In this document: in pieces, positions 25,528-34,252 of the stretch
Layout of the letters: every line of letters begins with the position of its first letter
Position numbering within the stretch: position 1 is the first letter of the stretch
Assembly (NCBI RefSeq): GCF_001428605.1
Contig: NZ_LMID01000013.1
Coordinates: 39,345-103,344 of the forward strand
Length of the DNA stretch: 64,000 bases
DNA from: Sphingomonas sp. Root720
GTDB lineage: Bacteria; Pseudomonadota; Alphaproteobacteria; Sphingomonadales; Sphingomonadaceae
Direction of reading: 5' to 3'
The notes under the pieces: model-generated
What the model was told of the DNA's origin: nothing
The model's database searches: none
The model's input: only the letters and a program-made list of their open reading frames with translations
Made by a program: the position numbers and the translations under genes

Positions 25528-26838
25528 ATGGCCGATCTTTTTGCGCCCGACCCCGCCGCCCTGCCCGCCGATGCCGCGCCGCTCGCCGAACGGCTGCGGC
25601 CGCGGGCCCTCGACGAGGTGATCGGACAGGAACATCTTACCGGCCCCGAAGGCGCGATCGGCCGCATGGTCGCGGCGGGCCGCCTGTCCTCGCTGGTGCT
25701 GTGGGGGCCGCCCGGCACCGGCAAGACGACGATCGCACGCCTGCTCGCGGATGCGGTCGGCCTGCGCTTCGCGCCGGTCTCCGCAGTTTTTTCGGGCGTC
25801 GCCGACCTCAAGAAGATCTTCGCAGAGGCGCGCGAGCATGCGCGGATGGGCACGCGCACGCTGCTCTTCGTGGACGAGATCCACCGCTTCAACCGCGCCC
25901 AGCAGGACAGCTTCCTGCCCTATGTCGAGGACGGCACCGTGGTGCTGGTCGGCGCGACCACCGAGAACCCCTCCTTCGAGCTCAACGCCGCGCTGCTGAG
26001 CCGGGCGCAGGTGCTGATCCTCAACCGGCTCGATGCCGCCGCGCTCGGCAAGCTGATCGCGCGGGCGGAAGAGATCGAGGGCCGGGCGCTGCCACTGACC
26101 GACAGCGCGCGCGACGCGTTCGTCGCCTCGGCCGACGGCGACGGGCGCTTCCTGCTCAACCAGGTCGAGACGCTGTTCTCGGTCGCGATCGACCATCCGC
26201 TCGAGCCCGGGGAACTGGCCGCGCTGCTACATCGCCGGATGGCGGTCTACGACAAGGACCGCGAAGGCCATTACAACCTGATCTCGGCGCTCCACAAGTC
26301 GCTGCGCGGATCGGACCCGCAGGCGTCCCTCTACTATCTCGCCCGGATGCTGACCGCCGGCGAGGAGCCGCTCTACGTGCTGCGCCGGCTGGTCCGCTTC
26401 GCGAGCGAGGATATCGGCCTGGCCGACCCGCAAGCGCTGGTCCAGTGCCTTGCCGCCAAGGACGCCTATGACTTCCTCGGCTCGCCCGAGGGCGAGCTGG
26501 CGATCGTACAGGCCTGCCTCTACCTCGCCACCGCGCCGAAATCGAACGCCGCCTATGCGGCGCAGAAGGCGGCGTTCCGCTCGGCGAAGGAGACGGGCTC
26601 GCTTGTACCGCCCAAGAACATTCTCAACGCGCCGACCAAGCTGATGAAGGATATCGGCTATGGGAAGGGCTATGCCTATGACCATGACGCCGAGGATGCC
26701 TTTTCCGGCGACGATTACTGGCCCGAGGACATGGCGCCGCAGAGCTTCTACAGACCCTCCCCGCGCGGCTTCGAGGCGAAGATCGCCGAGCGCATCGCCT
26801 ATTGGGAGCGGCTGCGGCAGGAGCGCGGGAGCCGGTGA
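25528..26838 (+). CDS. rarA: Replication-associated recombination protein A
   Basis: The 436-residue AAA+ ATPase (also called MgsA) acts at stalled forks. Walker A LWGPPGTGKTTIARLL, Walker B LLFVDEIHRFNRAQQD, sensor 1 GATTENPSFELNAALLSR and the C-terminal tetramerisation region are intact at normal length. It heads a three-gene unit with overlapping stop and start codons. Confidence 0.96.
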   Translation: MADLFAPDPAALPADAAPLAERLRPRALDEVIGQEHLTGPEGAIGRMVAAGRLSSLVLWGPPGTGKTTIARLLADAVGLRFAPVSAVFSGVADLKKIFAEAREHARMGTRTLLFVDEIHRFNRAQQDSFLPYVEDGTVVLVGATTENPSFELNAALLSRAQVLILNRLDAAALGKLIARAEEIEGRALPLTDSARDAFVASADGDGRFLLNQVETLFSVAIDHPLEPGELAALLHRRMAVYDKDREGHYNLISALHKSLRGSDPQASLYYLARMLTAGEEPLYVLRRLVRFASEDIGLADPQALVQCLAAKDAYDFLGSPEGELAIVQACLYLATAPKSNAAYAAQKAAFRSAKETGSLVPPKNILNAPTKLMKDIGYGKGYAYDHDAEDAFSGDDYWPEDMAPQSFYRPSPRGFEAKIAERIAYWERLRQERGSR

Positions 26839-27182
26839 GCCTCGACTGGGACAAGGTCGCCGGCTTCGCGGCCGGGCTGCCCGGGGCCGAGCGCTCGACC
26901 CATTATGGCGGCCCGGCGGCCAAGGCGAACGGCAACGCCTTCGTCGCGCCGGGGCGGGAAGACGGCAGCTTCTGCCTGATGATCGACCGCGACACGGTCG
27001 ACATACTCAAGGAAACCGATCCCGACACCTATTGGCAGTCGCCGCATTATGAGGGCTGGCCCGCCGTGCTGGTCCGCTACGGCAGCACCGATCCCGAGAG
27101 GGTCCTTTCGATGATCGAGCGCGCGCACCAGCAGGCGCTGGCGAAGAAGCGCGCGAAGCCGAGGCCCGGGAAGAAGGCATGA
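26835..27182 (+). CDS. MmcQ/YjbR-family protein
   Basis: The 115-residue protein has the MmcQ/YjbR fold (LPGAERSTHYGGPAAKANGNAFVAPG ... FCLMIDRD). The family is widespread and proposed DNA-binding, without clear function. The GTG start overlaps the rarA stop (GTGA) and the next gene starts within its stop (ATGA), so all three are coupled. Confidence 0.82.
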   Translation: MSLDWDKVAGFAAGLPGAERSTHYGGPAAKANGNAFVAPGREDGSFCLMIDRDTVDILKETDPDTYWQSPHYEGWPAVLVRYGSTDPERVLSMIERAHQQALAKKRAKPRPGKKA

Positions 27183-28048
27183 CCCGCCGCTTCCGGCGCT
27201 TCGCCTGCATCGACTGGTCGGGGGCGAAGGGCGATCGGCAGAAGGGCATCGCCGTCGCGGTCAGCGACGGACCGGGCCGGACACCAAGGCTCCTCGAACG
27301 AGCCTGGTCGCGCCAGGCGGTGTTCGACTGGCTGCTCGACCATGCGCGCCGCGGCAGCGACCTGCTGATCGGGATCGACTTCTCGACCGCCCTGCCCTTC
27401 CTCGATGCGGGCGCCTATTTCCCCGGCTGGGCCGATAGCCCGGCCGATGCCCGTGCGCTGTGGAAGCTGGTCGACGATATCTGCGCGGACGACCCGCATC
27501 TGGAGGCAGGCGCCTTCGTCGACCATGTCGAGGCCAGCCGGCATTTCCGCCGCCATGGCGGCCGGCAGGGCGACCTGTTCGGCGCCGGCAACGGCCGCTA
27601 CCGCCTCGTCGAACGCATCTGCCGCGACGACCGCCACGGGCCGGCGACGAGTTGCTTCAACCTCGTCGGCGCCGCGCAGGTCGGCAAGTCGAGCCTGACG
27701 GGAATGCGGCTGCTCCACCGCCTCGACGGGCGGGTGCCCGTCTGGCCCTTCGATCCGCTGCCCGAGACCGGCCCGGTCATCGTAGAGATCTACACGACGA
27801 TCGCCGCGCGGACGGCGGGGCTGTCGGGCGGGAGCAAGATGCGCGACGCCGACCGGCTGCGCGCCGGCCTCTCCGGCCATGGCATCCGCCGCGCGCCGGT
27901 CCTGCCCCGCTATGACGACCACAGCACCGACGCCATCCTCGGCGCGGCCTGGCTGGCGGCAGCCGCGTCCCGTGCCGATCTGTGGAACCCGCCGGCGCTT
28001 TCTTCGCACATCGCCGCCGTCGAGGGCTGGACCTTCGGCATTCCCTGA
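27179..28048 (+). CDS. RNase H-fold (DUF429-like) protein
   Basis: The 289-residue protein opens with CIDWSGAKGDRQKGIAVAV, an acidic start similar to the RNase H fold of DUF429 proteins, with a later LLIGIDFSTALPFLD and a final DDHSTDAILGAAWLAA carrying acidic residues suited to metal binding. It may be a nuclease or resolvase relative. It is the third gene of the rarA unit, which supports a role in DNA metabolism, but I do not recognise it firmly. Confidence 0.65.
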   Translation: MTRRFRRFACIDWSGAKGDRQKGIAVAVSDGPGRTPRLLERAWSRQAVFDWLLDHARRGSDLLIGIDFSTALPFLDAGAYFPGWADSPADARALWKLVDDICADDPHLEAGAFVDHVEASRHFRRHGGRQGDLFGAGNGRYRLVERICRDDRHGPATSCFNLVGAAQVGKSSLTGMRLLHRLDGRVPVWPFDPLPETGPVIVEIYTTIAARTAGLSGGSKMRDADRLRAGLSGHGIRRAPVLPRYDDHSTDAILGAAWLAAAASRADLWNPPALSSHIAAVEGWTFGIP

Positions 28049-28068
28049 CGCAATAGGGCGAACGGAGT

Positions 28069-28144
<76 letters not shown>

Positions 28145-28274
28145 TTTTTCTTCGAAATATCAATGCCTTATTGCCGATCGCAATTCGGGCACGCGCGACA
28201 TCCTCAGTCGCCAACACACAGTTCAACACACGGCCACCATTCGGCCGCCGGCTGCGGCACATCGTGAATGCGGG

Positions 28275-28712
28275 TCAAACGGTACTTAACAGCAAACTCG
28301 TCTCGCTGTTGGAAACGCCGTCGATCATCCGCACTTCCCGCAGCACACGATCAAAATCCGAAAGGTTGGCTGCGCGAATGTCGGCAACCAGATCCCAATT
28401 TCCATTGGTGGTGTGTAGAGCACGAATTTCAGGAAAACCCTTCAAGCGTTGGATCACCTGCGTCGTCGACTTACCGACCACCTCGATCATCATCATGGCC
28501 CGAACGCTATTGTCCGTATAATCTTCGCGCATTCGAACCGTGAAGCCCAGCAGCGTCCCTGATTGCAGCAATCGATCGAGGCGGTTCTGCACAGTTCCAC
28601 GCGCCACGCCCAGCGCATCCGCGAGCTTGGACAGCGATGCTCGGCCATCCACCCGCAAATGTGCCATGATTCGACGATCGAGATCGTCAGGAATGAAGGT
28701 TCCAACAGTCAT
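28275..28712 (-). CDS. Lrp/AsnC-family regulator
   Basis: The 145-residue protein has an N-terminal HTH (DDLDRRIMAHLRVDGRASLSKLADALGVARGTVQNRLDRLLQSGTL) and a C-terminal RAM ligand domain (VRAMMMIEVVGKSTTQVIQRLKGFPEIRALHTTNGNWDLVADIRA). It is divergent from the ornithine cyclodeaminase-arginase operon and likely activates it in response to an amino acid such as arginine or ornithine. The start MTVGTF is chosen because upstream residues do not fit the family. Confidence 0.9.
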   Translation of the reverse strand: MTVGTFIPDDLDRRIMAHLRVDGRASLSKLADALGVARGTVQNRLDRLLQSGTLLGFTVRMREDYTDNSVRAMMMIEVVGKSTTQVIQRLKGFPEIRALHTTNGNWDLVADIRAANLSDFDRVLREVRMIDGVSNSETSLLLSTV

Positions 28713-28729
28713 GAGTGTGTACCACCAAA

Positions 28730-28764
28730 TTGCCAATTTTGGCAAATATAATGAGCAATATTGC
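28730..28764 (+). promoter_or_regulatory. Candidate Lrp-type operator in the divergent promoter region
   Basis: TTGCCAATTTTGGCAA (28730-28745) is a perfect inverted repeat, followed by GCAATATTGC (28755-28764), which is also palindromic, and TTGCCAAATT. The A/T-rich spacing of half sites fits Lrp-family multimers. It sits between the regulator and the ocd gene. Confidence 0.6.
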
Positions 28765-28856
28765 CAAATTCTACCGATATTACAGGTGTCATTGCTATTT
28801 TGATAAACATTAAGCCGACCTACGATCGAGCAACGCCAACCAGATAGGAGCCGTCA

Positions 28857-29903
28857 ATGGGCCCGCTGCCGTCCGAACTCGCCTATATTCCCTTCGTCAG
28901 CGTCGAGAACATGATGCGCCTGGTGCATCATTTCGGAATCGAGGCGGTGCTGGCCGAAATGACCGACGCCGTGGAGGCAGATTATCGCCGGTGGGAGCAG
29001 TTCGAGAAAACACCGCGCCTTGCTTCGCATTCGCGCGACGGCGTGATCGAACTGATGCCGACATCGGACGCCGAAGCTTTCAGCTTCAAATATGTCAACG
29101 GTCATCCCAGCAACGCCGCCAAAGGCTACCAGACGGTTGCCGCCTTCGGCCTGCTCGCTCGTGTCGATACCGGCTATCCCTTGATGCTGACCGAGATGAC
29201 CCTGCTCACCGCGCTCCGCACCGCCGCCACCTCGGCAATGGTTGCGCGCTACCTCGCACCCGCTGGCGCCAAGGTAATGGCGATGATCGGCAATGGCGCA
29301 CAAGCGGAGTTCCAAGCCCTGGCCATGAAAGCGGTGGTCGGCATCGCGGCCGTGCGGCTGTTCGACATCGATCCCAAGGCGAGCGAGAAGGTTGCACGCA
29401 ACCTTCGTGACAGCGGGCTGCACGTCACCATCTGCGCCAATTCGCAGGAGGCGATAGAAGGCGCACAGATCATCACCACCTGCACCGCCGACAAGGCTTA
29501 TGCGACGATTCTCACCGATAATATGGTCGGTGCCGGCATTCACATCAACGCGATCGGCGGCGACTGCCCGGGCAAGACCGAGCTGCACAAGGATATTCTG
29601 CGCCGTGCGGAGACTTTCGTCGAGTTCGAACCACAGACGCGGATCGAGGGTGAAATCCAACAGATGGATGCCGACTATTCAGTGACTGAATTCTGGCGCG
29701 TGCTGAAGGGCGAGGCTCCGGGTCGCCGCGATGCTCGCCAGATCACTCTGTTCGACAGTGTTGGTTTCGCGACCGAGGACTTCTCCGCCCTGCGCTATGT
29801 CTATTCCAAACTGCAGGGGACCGATTTCTTCCAGAATATCGATATACTGGCGGATCCTGACGATCCGCGCGATTTGTTCGGCATGCTCCAGCGCGCCGCC
29901 TGA
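28857..29903 (+). CDS. ocd: Ornithine cyclodeaminase
   Basis: The 348-residue enzyme converts ornithine to proline and ammonia with bound NAD. It has the family's FKYVNGHPSNAAKG segment, the NAD fold AKVMAMIGNGAQAEFQ, the GIHINAIGGDCPGKTELH motif and FEPQTRIEGEIQQM. AGGAGCC lies just before the ATG. It is followed after 13 nt by arginase, giving an arginine to proline route. Confidence 0.94.
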   Translation: MGPLPSELAYIPFVSVENMMRLVHHFGIEAVLAEMTDAVEADYRRWEQFEKTPRLASHSRDGVIELMPTSDAEAFSFKYVNGHPSNAAKGYQTVAAFGLLARVDTGYPLMLTEMTLLTALRTAATSAMVARYLAPAGAKVMAMIGNGAQAEFQALAMKAVVGIAAVRLFDIDPKASEKVARNLRDSGLHVTICANSQEAIEGAQIITTCTADKAYATILTDNMVGAGIHINAIGGDCPGKTELHKDILRRAETFVEFEPQTRIEGEIQQMDADYSVTEFWRVLKGEAPGRRDARQITLFDSVGFATEDFSALRYVYSKLQGTDFFQNIDILADPDDPRDLFGMLQRAA

Positions 29904-29916
29904 GGAGCGATCCATA

Positions 29917-30873
29917 ATGAAGAAGCAGCGGATCAGCCTGGTGGGCGCGCCGATCGAACTCGGTGCCGGGGTGCGCGGGTGCCTGATGGGCCCCGAGGCA
30001 CTGCGACTGGCCGGGATTGGCGATATGCTGTCGTCCCTCGGCCACGAGGTCGAAGATCGTGGCGATGTCGTTCCCGCCCAAGGGATTGAGCACAAGCTTG
30101 CGGGCCGGGCAAACCACGCGACGAACGTGACCAGTTGGACGCGCGCGCTGGAGGCGGCGTCTTATGCCGTCTTGCGGGACGGCCGCCTGCCGATCTTCCT
30201 TGGTGGTGACCATGCCCTGGCGATGGGCACGGTCGCCGGCGCCGCGCGCTTTGCCCACGACCGGGGGCAGCCGCTCTGCGTGTTGTGGTTGGACGCCCAT
30301 GCCGATTTCAACACGCCGGCAACCTCGGAATCAGGTAATATGCATGGCATGCCCGTCGCATTCTATTGCGGCGAGCCCGGCTTCGAAGACGTTCTGCCGA
30401 ACGGCCGACCGCTGGTCGCGCCTGATCACGTCTTCATGATCGGCATCCGGTCGGTTGATGATCGCGAACGCGAGTTGCTTGCGGAGCGCGGGATCAATGT
30501 CTTCGACATGCGGGCTATCGACGAGTTCGGCATTGCAGCGATCCTGCGCAGCATCCTAGAGCAGGTCGAGCGAATGGGAGCCATGCTCCACGTGAGCCTC
30601 GACGTCGACTTCCTCGACCCCGCCATCGCCCCCGGCGTCGGTACGACGGTCGCTGGCGGCGCCAACTTCCGCGAGGCGCATCTTATCATGGAGATGCTGA
30701 GCGAGTCCGGGCTGACGACCTCGATGGATATCGCTGAATTAAACCCGTTTCTCGACGAGCGTGGCAAAAGCGCCCACCTCCTGGCGGACCTTACCGCCAG
30801 CCTGTTCGGTCGCAGGATACTCGACAAGGTCGCCACTTTGGCCTCGAACGGGCACGGTTATATGGCGGCATGA
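29917..30873 (+). CDS. rocF: Arginase
   Basis: The 318-residue ureohydrolase splits arginine into ornithine and urea. The manganese ligands appear in GGDHALAMGT, LDAHADFNTP, and SLDVDFLDP (His, then DxHxD, then DxD). GAGGAGCG precedes the ATG. With the upstream ocd it forms a two-gene catabolic operon probably driven by the divergent Lrp regulator. No urease is visible in the window. Confidence 0.95.
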   Translation: MKKQRISLVGAPIELGAGVRGCLMGPEALRLAGIGDMLSSLGHEVEDRGDVVPAQGIEHKLAGRANHATNVTSWTRALEAASYAVLRDGRLPIFLGGDHALAMGTVAGAARFAHDRGQPLCVLWLDAHADFNTPATSESGNMHGMPVAFYCGEPGFEDVLPNGRPLVAPDHVFMIGIRSVDDRERELLAERGINVFDMRAIDEFGIAAILRSILEQVERMGAMLHVSLDVDFLDPAIAPGVGTTVAGGANFREAHLIMEMLSESGLTTSMDIAELNPFLDERGKSAHLLADLTASLFGRRILDKVATLASNGHGYMAA

Positions 30874-31454
30874 CTGCGCGCTGGGTCGGTCGGAAGCAAG
30901 TTGCGTCGGAGCGACCACTATGGCGACGATCCGACTGTCCGCATTTGGGAATGGACGAGGCGAAAGCAAACGTCATTGGGGAAGGCTCGTTCTCGATCTT
31001 CAAATGTGGCATGAAGGAGCGTCTATCGACAGTGCCGCAAGCAGCATTTGCACCGCTACCTGCCGAGATCGATTTCCGGGACAGCAACCGCGCCAAGCTC
31101 GGTATCGACAACAAGGCCCGCACTTAAACGCGTTCAAGGGTATCGTGGGCAAGCGGCTCACATAGACGGCTTGTTGGGTAGAGCTGCATGCATGTCGCTA
31201 TCGGGGGCAATATGGAAAGAGCCGATAGGGGCGATCGTCTGTCATTGAACGCGAGTCAGCTTGGGCTGCACCAGCACCATGCTGGCCGAATGGCATCGGG
31301 CGCCGCCAGCATCTCGATGCCGGACAGCATCTTGACCCAGTCAGTGGAATACCAACCGGACCGGAAAGCCGTTGAGCCGCGGCAATTGCTCACCGTTGTC
31401 CCGAAGGCGATCATCACCTTCCCATGGCGGGCATGGTCGATCGCCAGTTGGAAG
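30874..31454. other. Intergenic region with no supported gene
   Basis: The 581 nt between the arginase and MFS stop codons have open frames on both strands but no ribosome site, no recognisable domain and no clear terminator. It may hold decayed coding sequence; I cannot name it. Confidence 0.6.
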
Positions 31455-32594
31455 CTATGGATACCGCCGCGCGGTGACGACGATGGCCAGGCCGATCGCG
31501 CCCACTGAACAGGCGATCGCGAACAATTGCAGACCGAACAGTCCGGTGCCGAGCAGGCGCGTGCCCAAGGCCGGCCCGGCCGCGAAGCAGCCCGTCTGAA
31601 CGACGAGCCCGGCGACCGCGAGCCGCCCGCTGCCGTCGATCTCCGCGAGCAATCCCATGATGAACGAGAAGGCCGCCATCCATGCCAGGAAGGTCAGGGC
31701 GATCGCCGTGAGATAGCAGAACCAGGATTGGATGCCGAACAACGAGAAACTGAGCAGGCTGAGCCCCATCGCGGCGACGACCGGAAAGCGATGTCCCAGC
31801 CGGTTGCCGAAGACGACCGCGAGGCCGGCGCCCGCCAGGCCGAAGATCAGATTGAGCGTGCCGACTGCCTGCCCGATATCGACCTGCGAATAACCACGCC
31901 ACACCCCTACCCGCTCCACGCAGCTCCAGATCGTCGCGAGCCCGAGGAAGAAGACACCCATGGTCAACAGGCCGAGCAGCGAACGGCCGTCGAGCAACCC
32001 CGGAGCGGGCATATCCGGATCGATCTCCCCCCGGCCCGAGGGCGGAAACCAGCGCAGCAGCAGCAATCCGATCGTCGCCACCAGCATCATCGGGACGATC
32101 AGTCCGGCCAGTCCGTAGCTTTCCGCCAGACGCGGACAGATGAAATAGCCGATCGACCCCAACGACAGCGACACGCAACCGAGGACGCCGAAACCGCGAT
32201 CGGGATTGTGGCTGCTGGCCAGCGCGGCGCCGTTGATCGCCGTGGCCCCTTCCCCCAGTCCGACCACGCCCTGCCAGAAAGCCAGCGACTCTACGTCATG
32301 GACCAGCATCGACATCGCGTTGCCGATCAGGATGGCGACAAGGCTGCCGCCCGCGATCAGCCGCCAGTCGACCCGGCGCGTCAGCGGGACGATCAGCAGA
32401 CAGCCGATCGTCGCGCCGCTCATCCGCAGTCCGGCGATGTCCCCCGCCGTCGCCAGCGGCAGCGCCAGCCGGTCTACCAGCAATCCGACGAGCAACGGCA
32501 GCAAGGCGAGGATGACCGATCCCGAAACGCCGGTCGACACCATCGCCGCCGTCGGCAGGATGCCCCCGCCGTCACGGCGCTGCCCGCCGGCCAT
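31455..32594 (-). CDS. MFS transporter (end of hyuAB operon)
   Basis: The 379-residue protein has about 12 membrane spans. Family-like motifs are weak (LAESYGLAGLIVPMMLVATIG, GQAVGTLNLIFGLAGAGLA). Its ATG overlaps the stop of hyuB (ATGA), so it likely carries the hydantoin- or oxoproline-like substrate or a product. A GTG one codon upstream is possible. Confidence 0.8.
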   Translation of the reverse strand: MAGGQRRDGGGILPTAAMVSTGVSGSVILALLPLLVGLLVDRLALPLATAGDIAGLRMSGATIGCLLIVPLTRRVDWRLIAGGSLVAILIGNAMSMLVHDVESLAFWQGVVGLGEGATAINGAALASSHNPDRGFGVLGCVSLSLGSIGYFICPRLAESYGLAGLIVPMMLVATIGLLLLRWFPPSGRGEIDPDMPAPGLLDGRSLLGLLTMGVFFLGLATIWSCVERVGVWRGYSQVDIGQAVGTLNLIFGLAGAGLAVVFGNRLGHRFPVVAAMGLSLLSFSLFGIQSWFCYLTAIALTFLAWMAAFSFIMGLLAEIDGSGRLAVAGLVVQTGCFAAGPALGTRLLGTGLFGLQLFAIACSVGAIGLAIVVTARRYP

Positions 32595-34249
32595 CACGCC
32601 CCATATCCATAGACTATGCGAGCCCGCTCGGCAGTGATCAGGCCATCGTCGATGTCGGCTTGCACCCGCTCAGCGGTTCGGTTGCGCGGATCGCCATAGC
32701 CGGCGCCATGCGCGGTGTAGATCCGCACCCGGTCCCCCGGATCGAGCCCGACCTGAGCGAAGCGGGACGCTGTTTCGATCTTGCCGTCTGCGCGGACGAG
32801 TTCGGCATGGTTGAGCGATCCATCGCGGCCGTCCTTCATCCCCCAAGGCGGATAGACCGACCGCGTCTGGGTCAGGCTGGCGAGCAGCGTGTCGGGCGCC
32901 GCCACGACATATTCGACGCAAACGCCACGGCCGCCGCGAAACTCCCCCTCGCCGCCGGGCTCGTCGTGGAACTCATAACGGTCGACCCGGATACCGTTGC
33001 GCGCTTCGCAGATCTCGGCCGGCGAATTGCGGGCGTCGCCATTGCCGAAGATGCCCGAGGCCGGCTGCCCGTCGGCGTCATGCGCGGCGCCATAGCCGCC
33101 GACCTCCGGCACGACGAGGAAGACATCGGTGCCGCGTTCGGGATGGGTCGCGAGCATGCTGATCGCGTTGATCGATCCGACATGGCCGGCGGCCATGCGA
33201 TCCGGGGCTAGGTCCGCGACCGCCTTCCAGACGAGTTCGGTGACATAGAGCGACGGCGGCACATACATGCCGCAGGCCGAACCCGGCAACGGATCGAACA
33301 TCGAGCCCTTGTCTGTCAAAACGGTCAGCGCGCGGAAGCAGCCGCTGTTCGCCACCGCCTGCGGATCAGTGATCGCCTTCAGGACCAGCCCGGCGCAGAC
33401 GAAGCTGCTGATATAAGGGCTGTTGTGCGATGTCGGGCTCTGTTCGGGATTGCCGCGCAGGTCGACGACGAAGCGGTCGGCGGTGATCGTGACGCTGCAC
33501 TGCAGCCGGCGGCCGTCATCCATATGGTCTTCGGCATGATAGGTGCCCGGCGGCAGCTTGCGCAGCCCGGCCAGCGTCACCCGTTCCCCAATCGCGATCA
33601 TCTCGGCCATCGCCAGGGCCAGCGCATCCGCGCCATAGCGCCCCGCGGTCTCGCCGAGACGGTCCGCGCCGAGTTGAACCGCCGCCACCATCGCCCACAT
33701 GTCGCCCAGCGTAAATTTGGGCATGCGGCTGTTGGCCGCGATAATGTCGCGAACCGCATGGTCGAGGACGCCACGGTTGAACAGCCGGATTTCCGGCAGG
33801 ATCAGTCCTTCCTGAAAGGCCTCGGTCGCCTTGTCGCTGATCCCGCCGGGAACCATGCCGCCGATATCGGTCCAATGCGCCTTGGCGACCACCCAGCCCG
33901 CTAGCCGCTCTCCGGCAAAGACCGGCTGCAGAGCGACGACGTCGTTGAGATGGGTGCCTCCGCCGCCGGTCGGCACGTTCGTCAGGAACAGGTCGCCCGC
34001 ATGCACATCGTCGCCGAACTTGGCGATGACGGTGCGCACCGAATGGTCGAGGATGCCGACGAACATCGGGATGCCCGCGCCGTCGCAGACCAGATCGCCC
34101 GCCGCATCGGTCAAGCCGACACCGAAGTCGAGCGCCTCATAGATGACCGAGCTCATTGCCGTGCGACGCAGCGACGCGCTCATCTGATCGCAGAGCGCCT
34201 GGAAGCTGTTCTGGATGATGTTGATGGTGAACGGATCCTGCCGGGCCAT
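32594..34249 (-). CDS. hyuB: Hydantoinase/oxoprolinase subunit B
   Basis: The 551-residue protein has the HyuB opening DPFTINIIQNSFQALCDQMSASLRRTAMSSVIYEALDFG and the downstream LTNVPTGGGGTHLNDVVALQPVF motif. With HyuA it forms an ATP-dependent enzyme that opens lactam-like rings (5-oxoproline, N-methylhydantoin or acetophenone-type substrates in relatives). Specific substrate is not set by sequence. It lies 3 nt after hyuA. Confidence 0.92.
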   Translation of the reverse strand: MARQDPFTINIIQNSFQALCDQMSASLRRTAMSSVIYEALDFGVGLTDAAGDLVCDGAGIPMFVGILDHSVRTVIAKFGDDVHAGDLFLTNVPTGGGGTHLNDVVALQPVFAGERLAGWVVAKAHWTDIGGMVPGGISDKATEAFQEGLILPEIRLFNRGVLDHAVRDIIAANSRMPKFTLGDMWAMVAAVQLGADRLGETAGRYGADALALAMAEMIAIGERVTLAGLRKLPPGTYHAEDHMDDGRRLQCSVTITADRFVVDLRGNPEQSPTSHNSPYISSFVCAGLVLKAITDPQAVANSGCFRALTVLTDKGSMFDPLPGSACGMYVPPSLYVTELVWKAVADLAPDRMAAGHVGSINAISMLATHPERGTDVFLVVPEVGGYGAAHDADGQPASGIFGNGDARNSPAEICEARNGIRVDRYEFHDEPGGEGEFRGGRGVCVEYVVAAPDTLLASLTQTRSVYPPWGMKDGRDGSLNHAELVRADGKIETASRFAQVGLDPGDRVRIYTAHGAGYGDPRNRTAERVQADIDDGLITAERARIVYGYGA

Positions 34250-34252
34250 CGA

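Noticed and set aside
28145-28274. Possible attachment site or integrase after the tRNA
   Set aside because: No copy of the tRNA 3' end and no recombinase gene are present in the window.
30874-31454. Short open frames on both strands between arginase and MFS genes
   Set aside because: No ribosome sites, no domains and no good length; I could not name a decayed parent gene.
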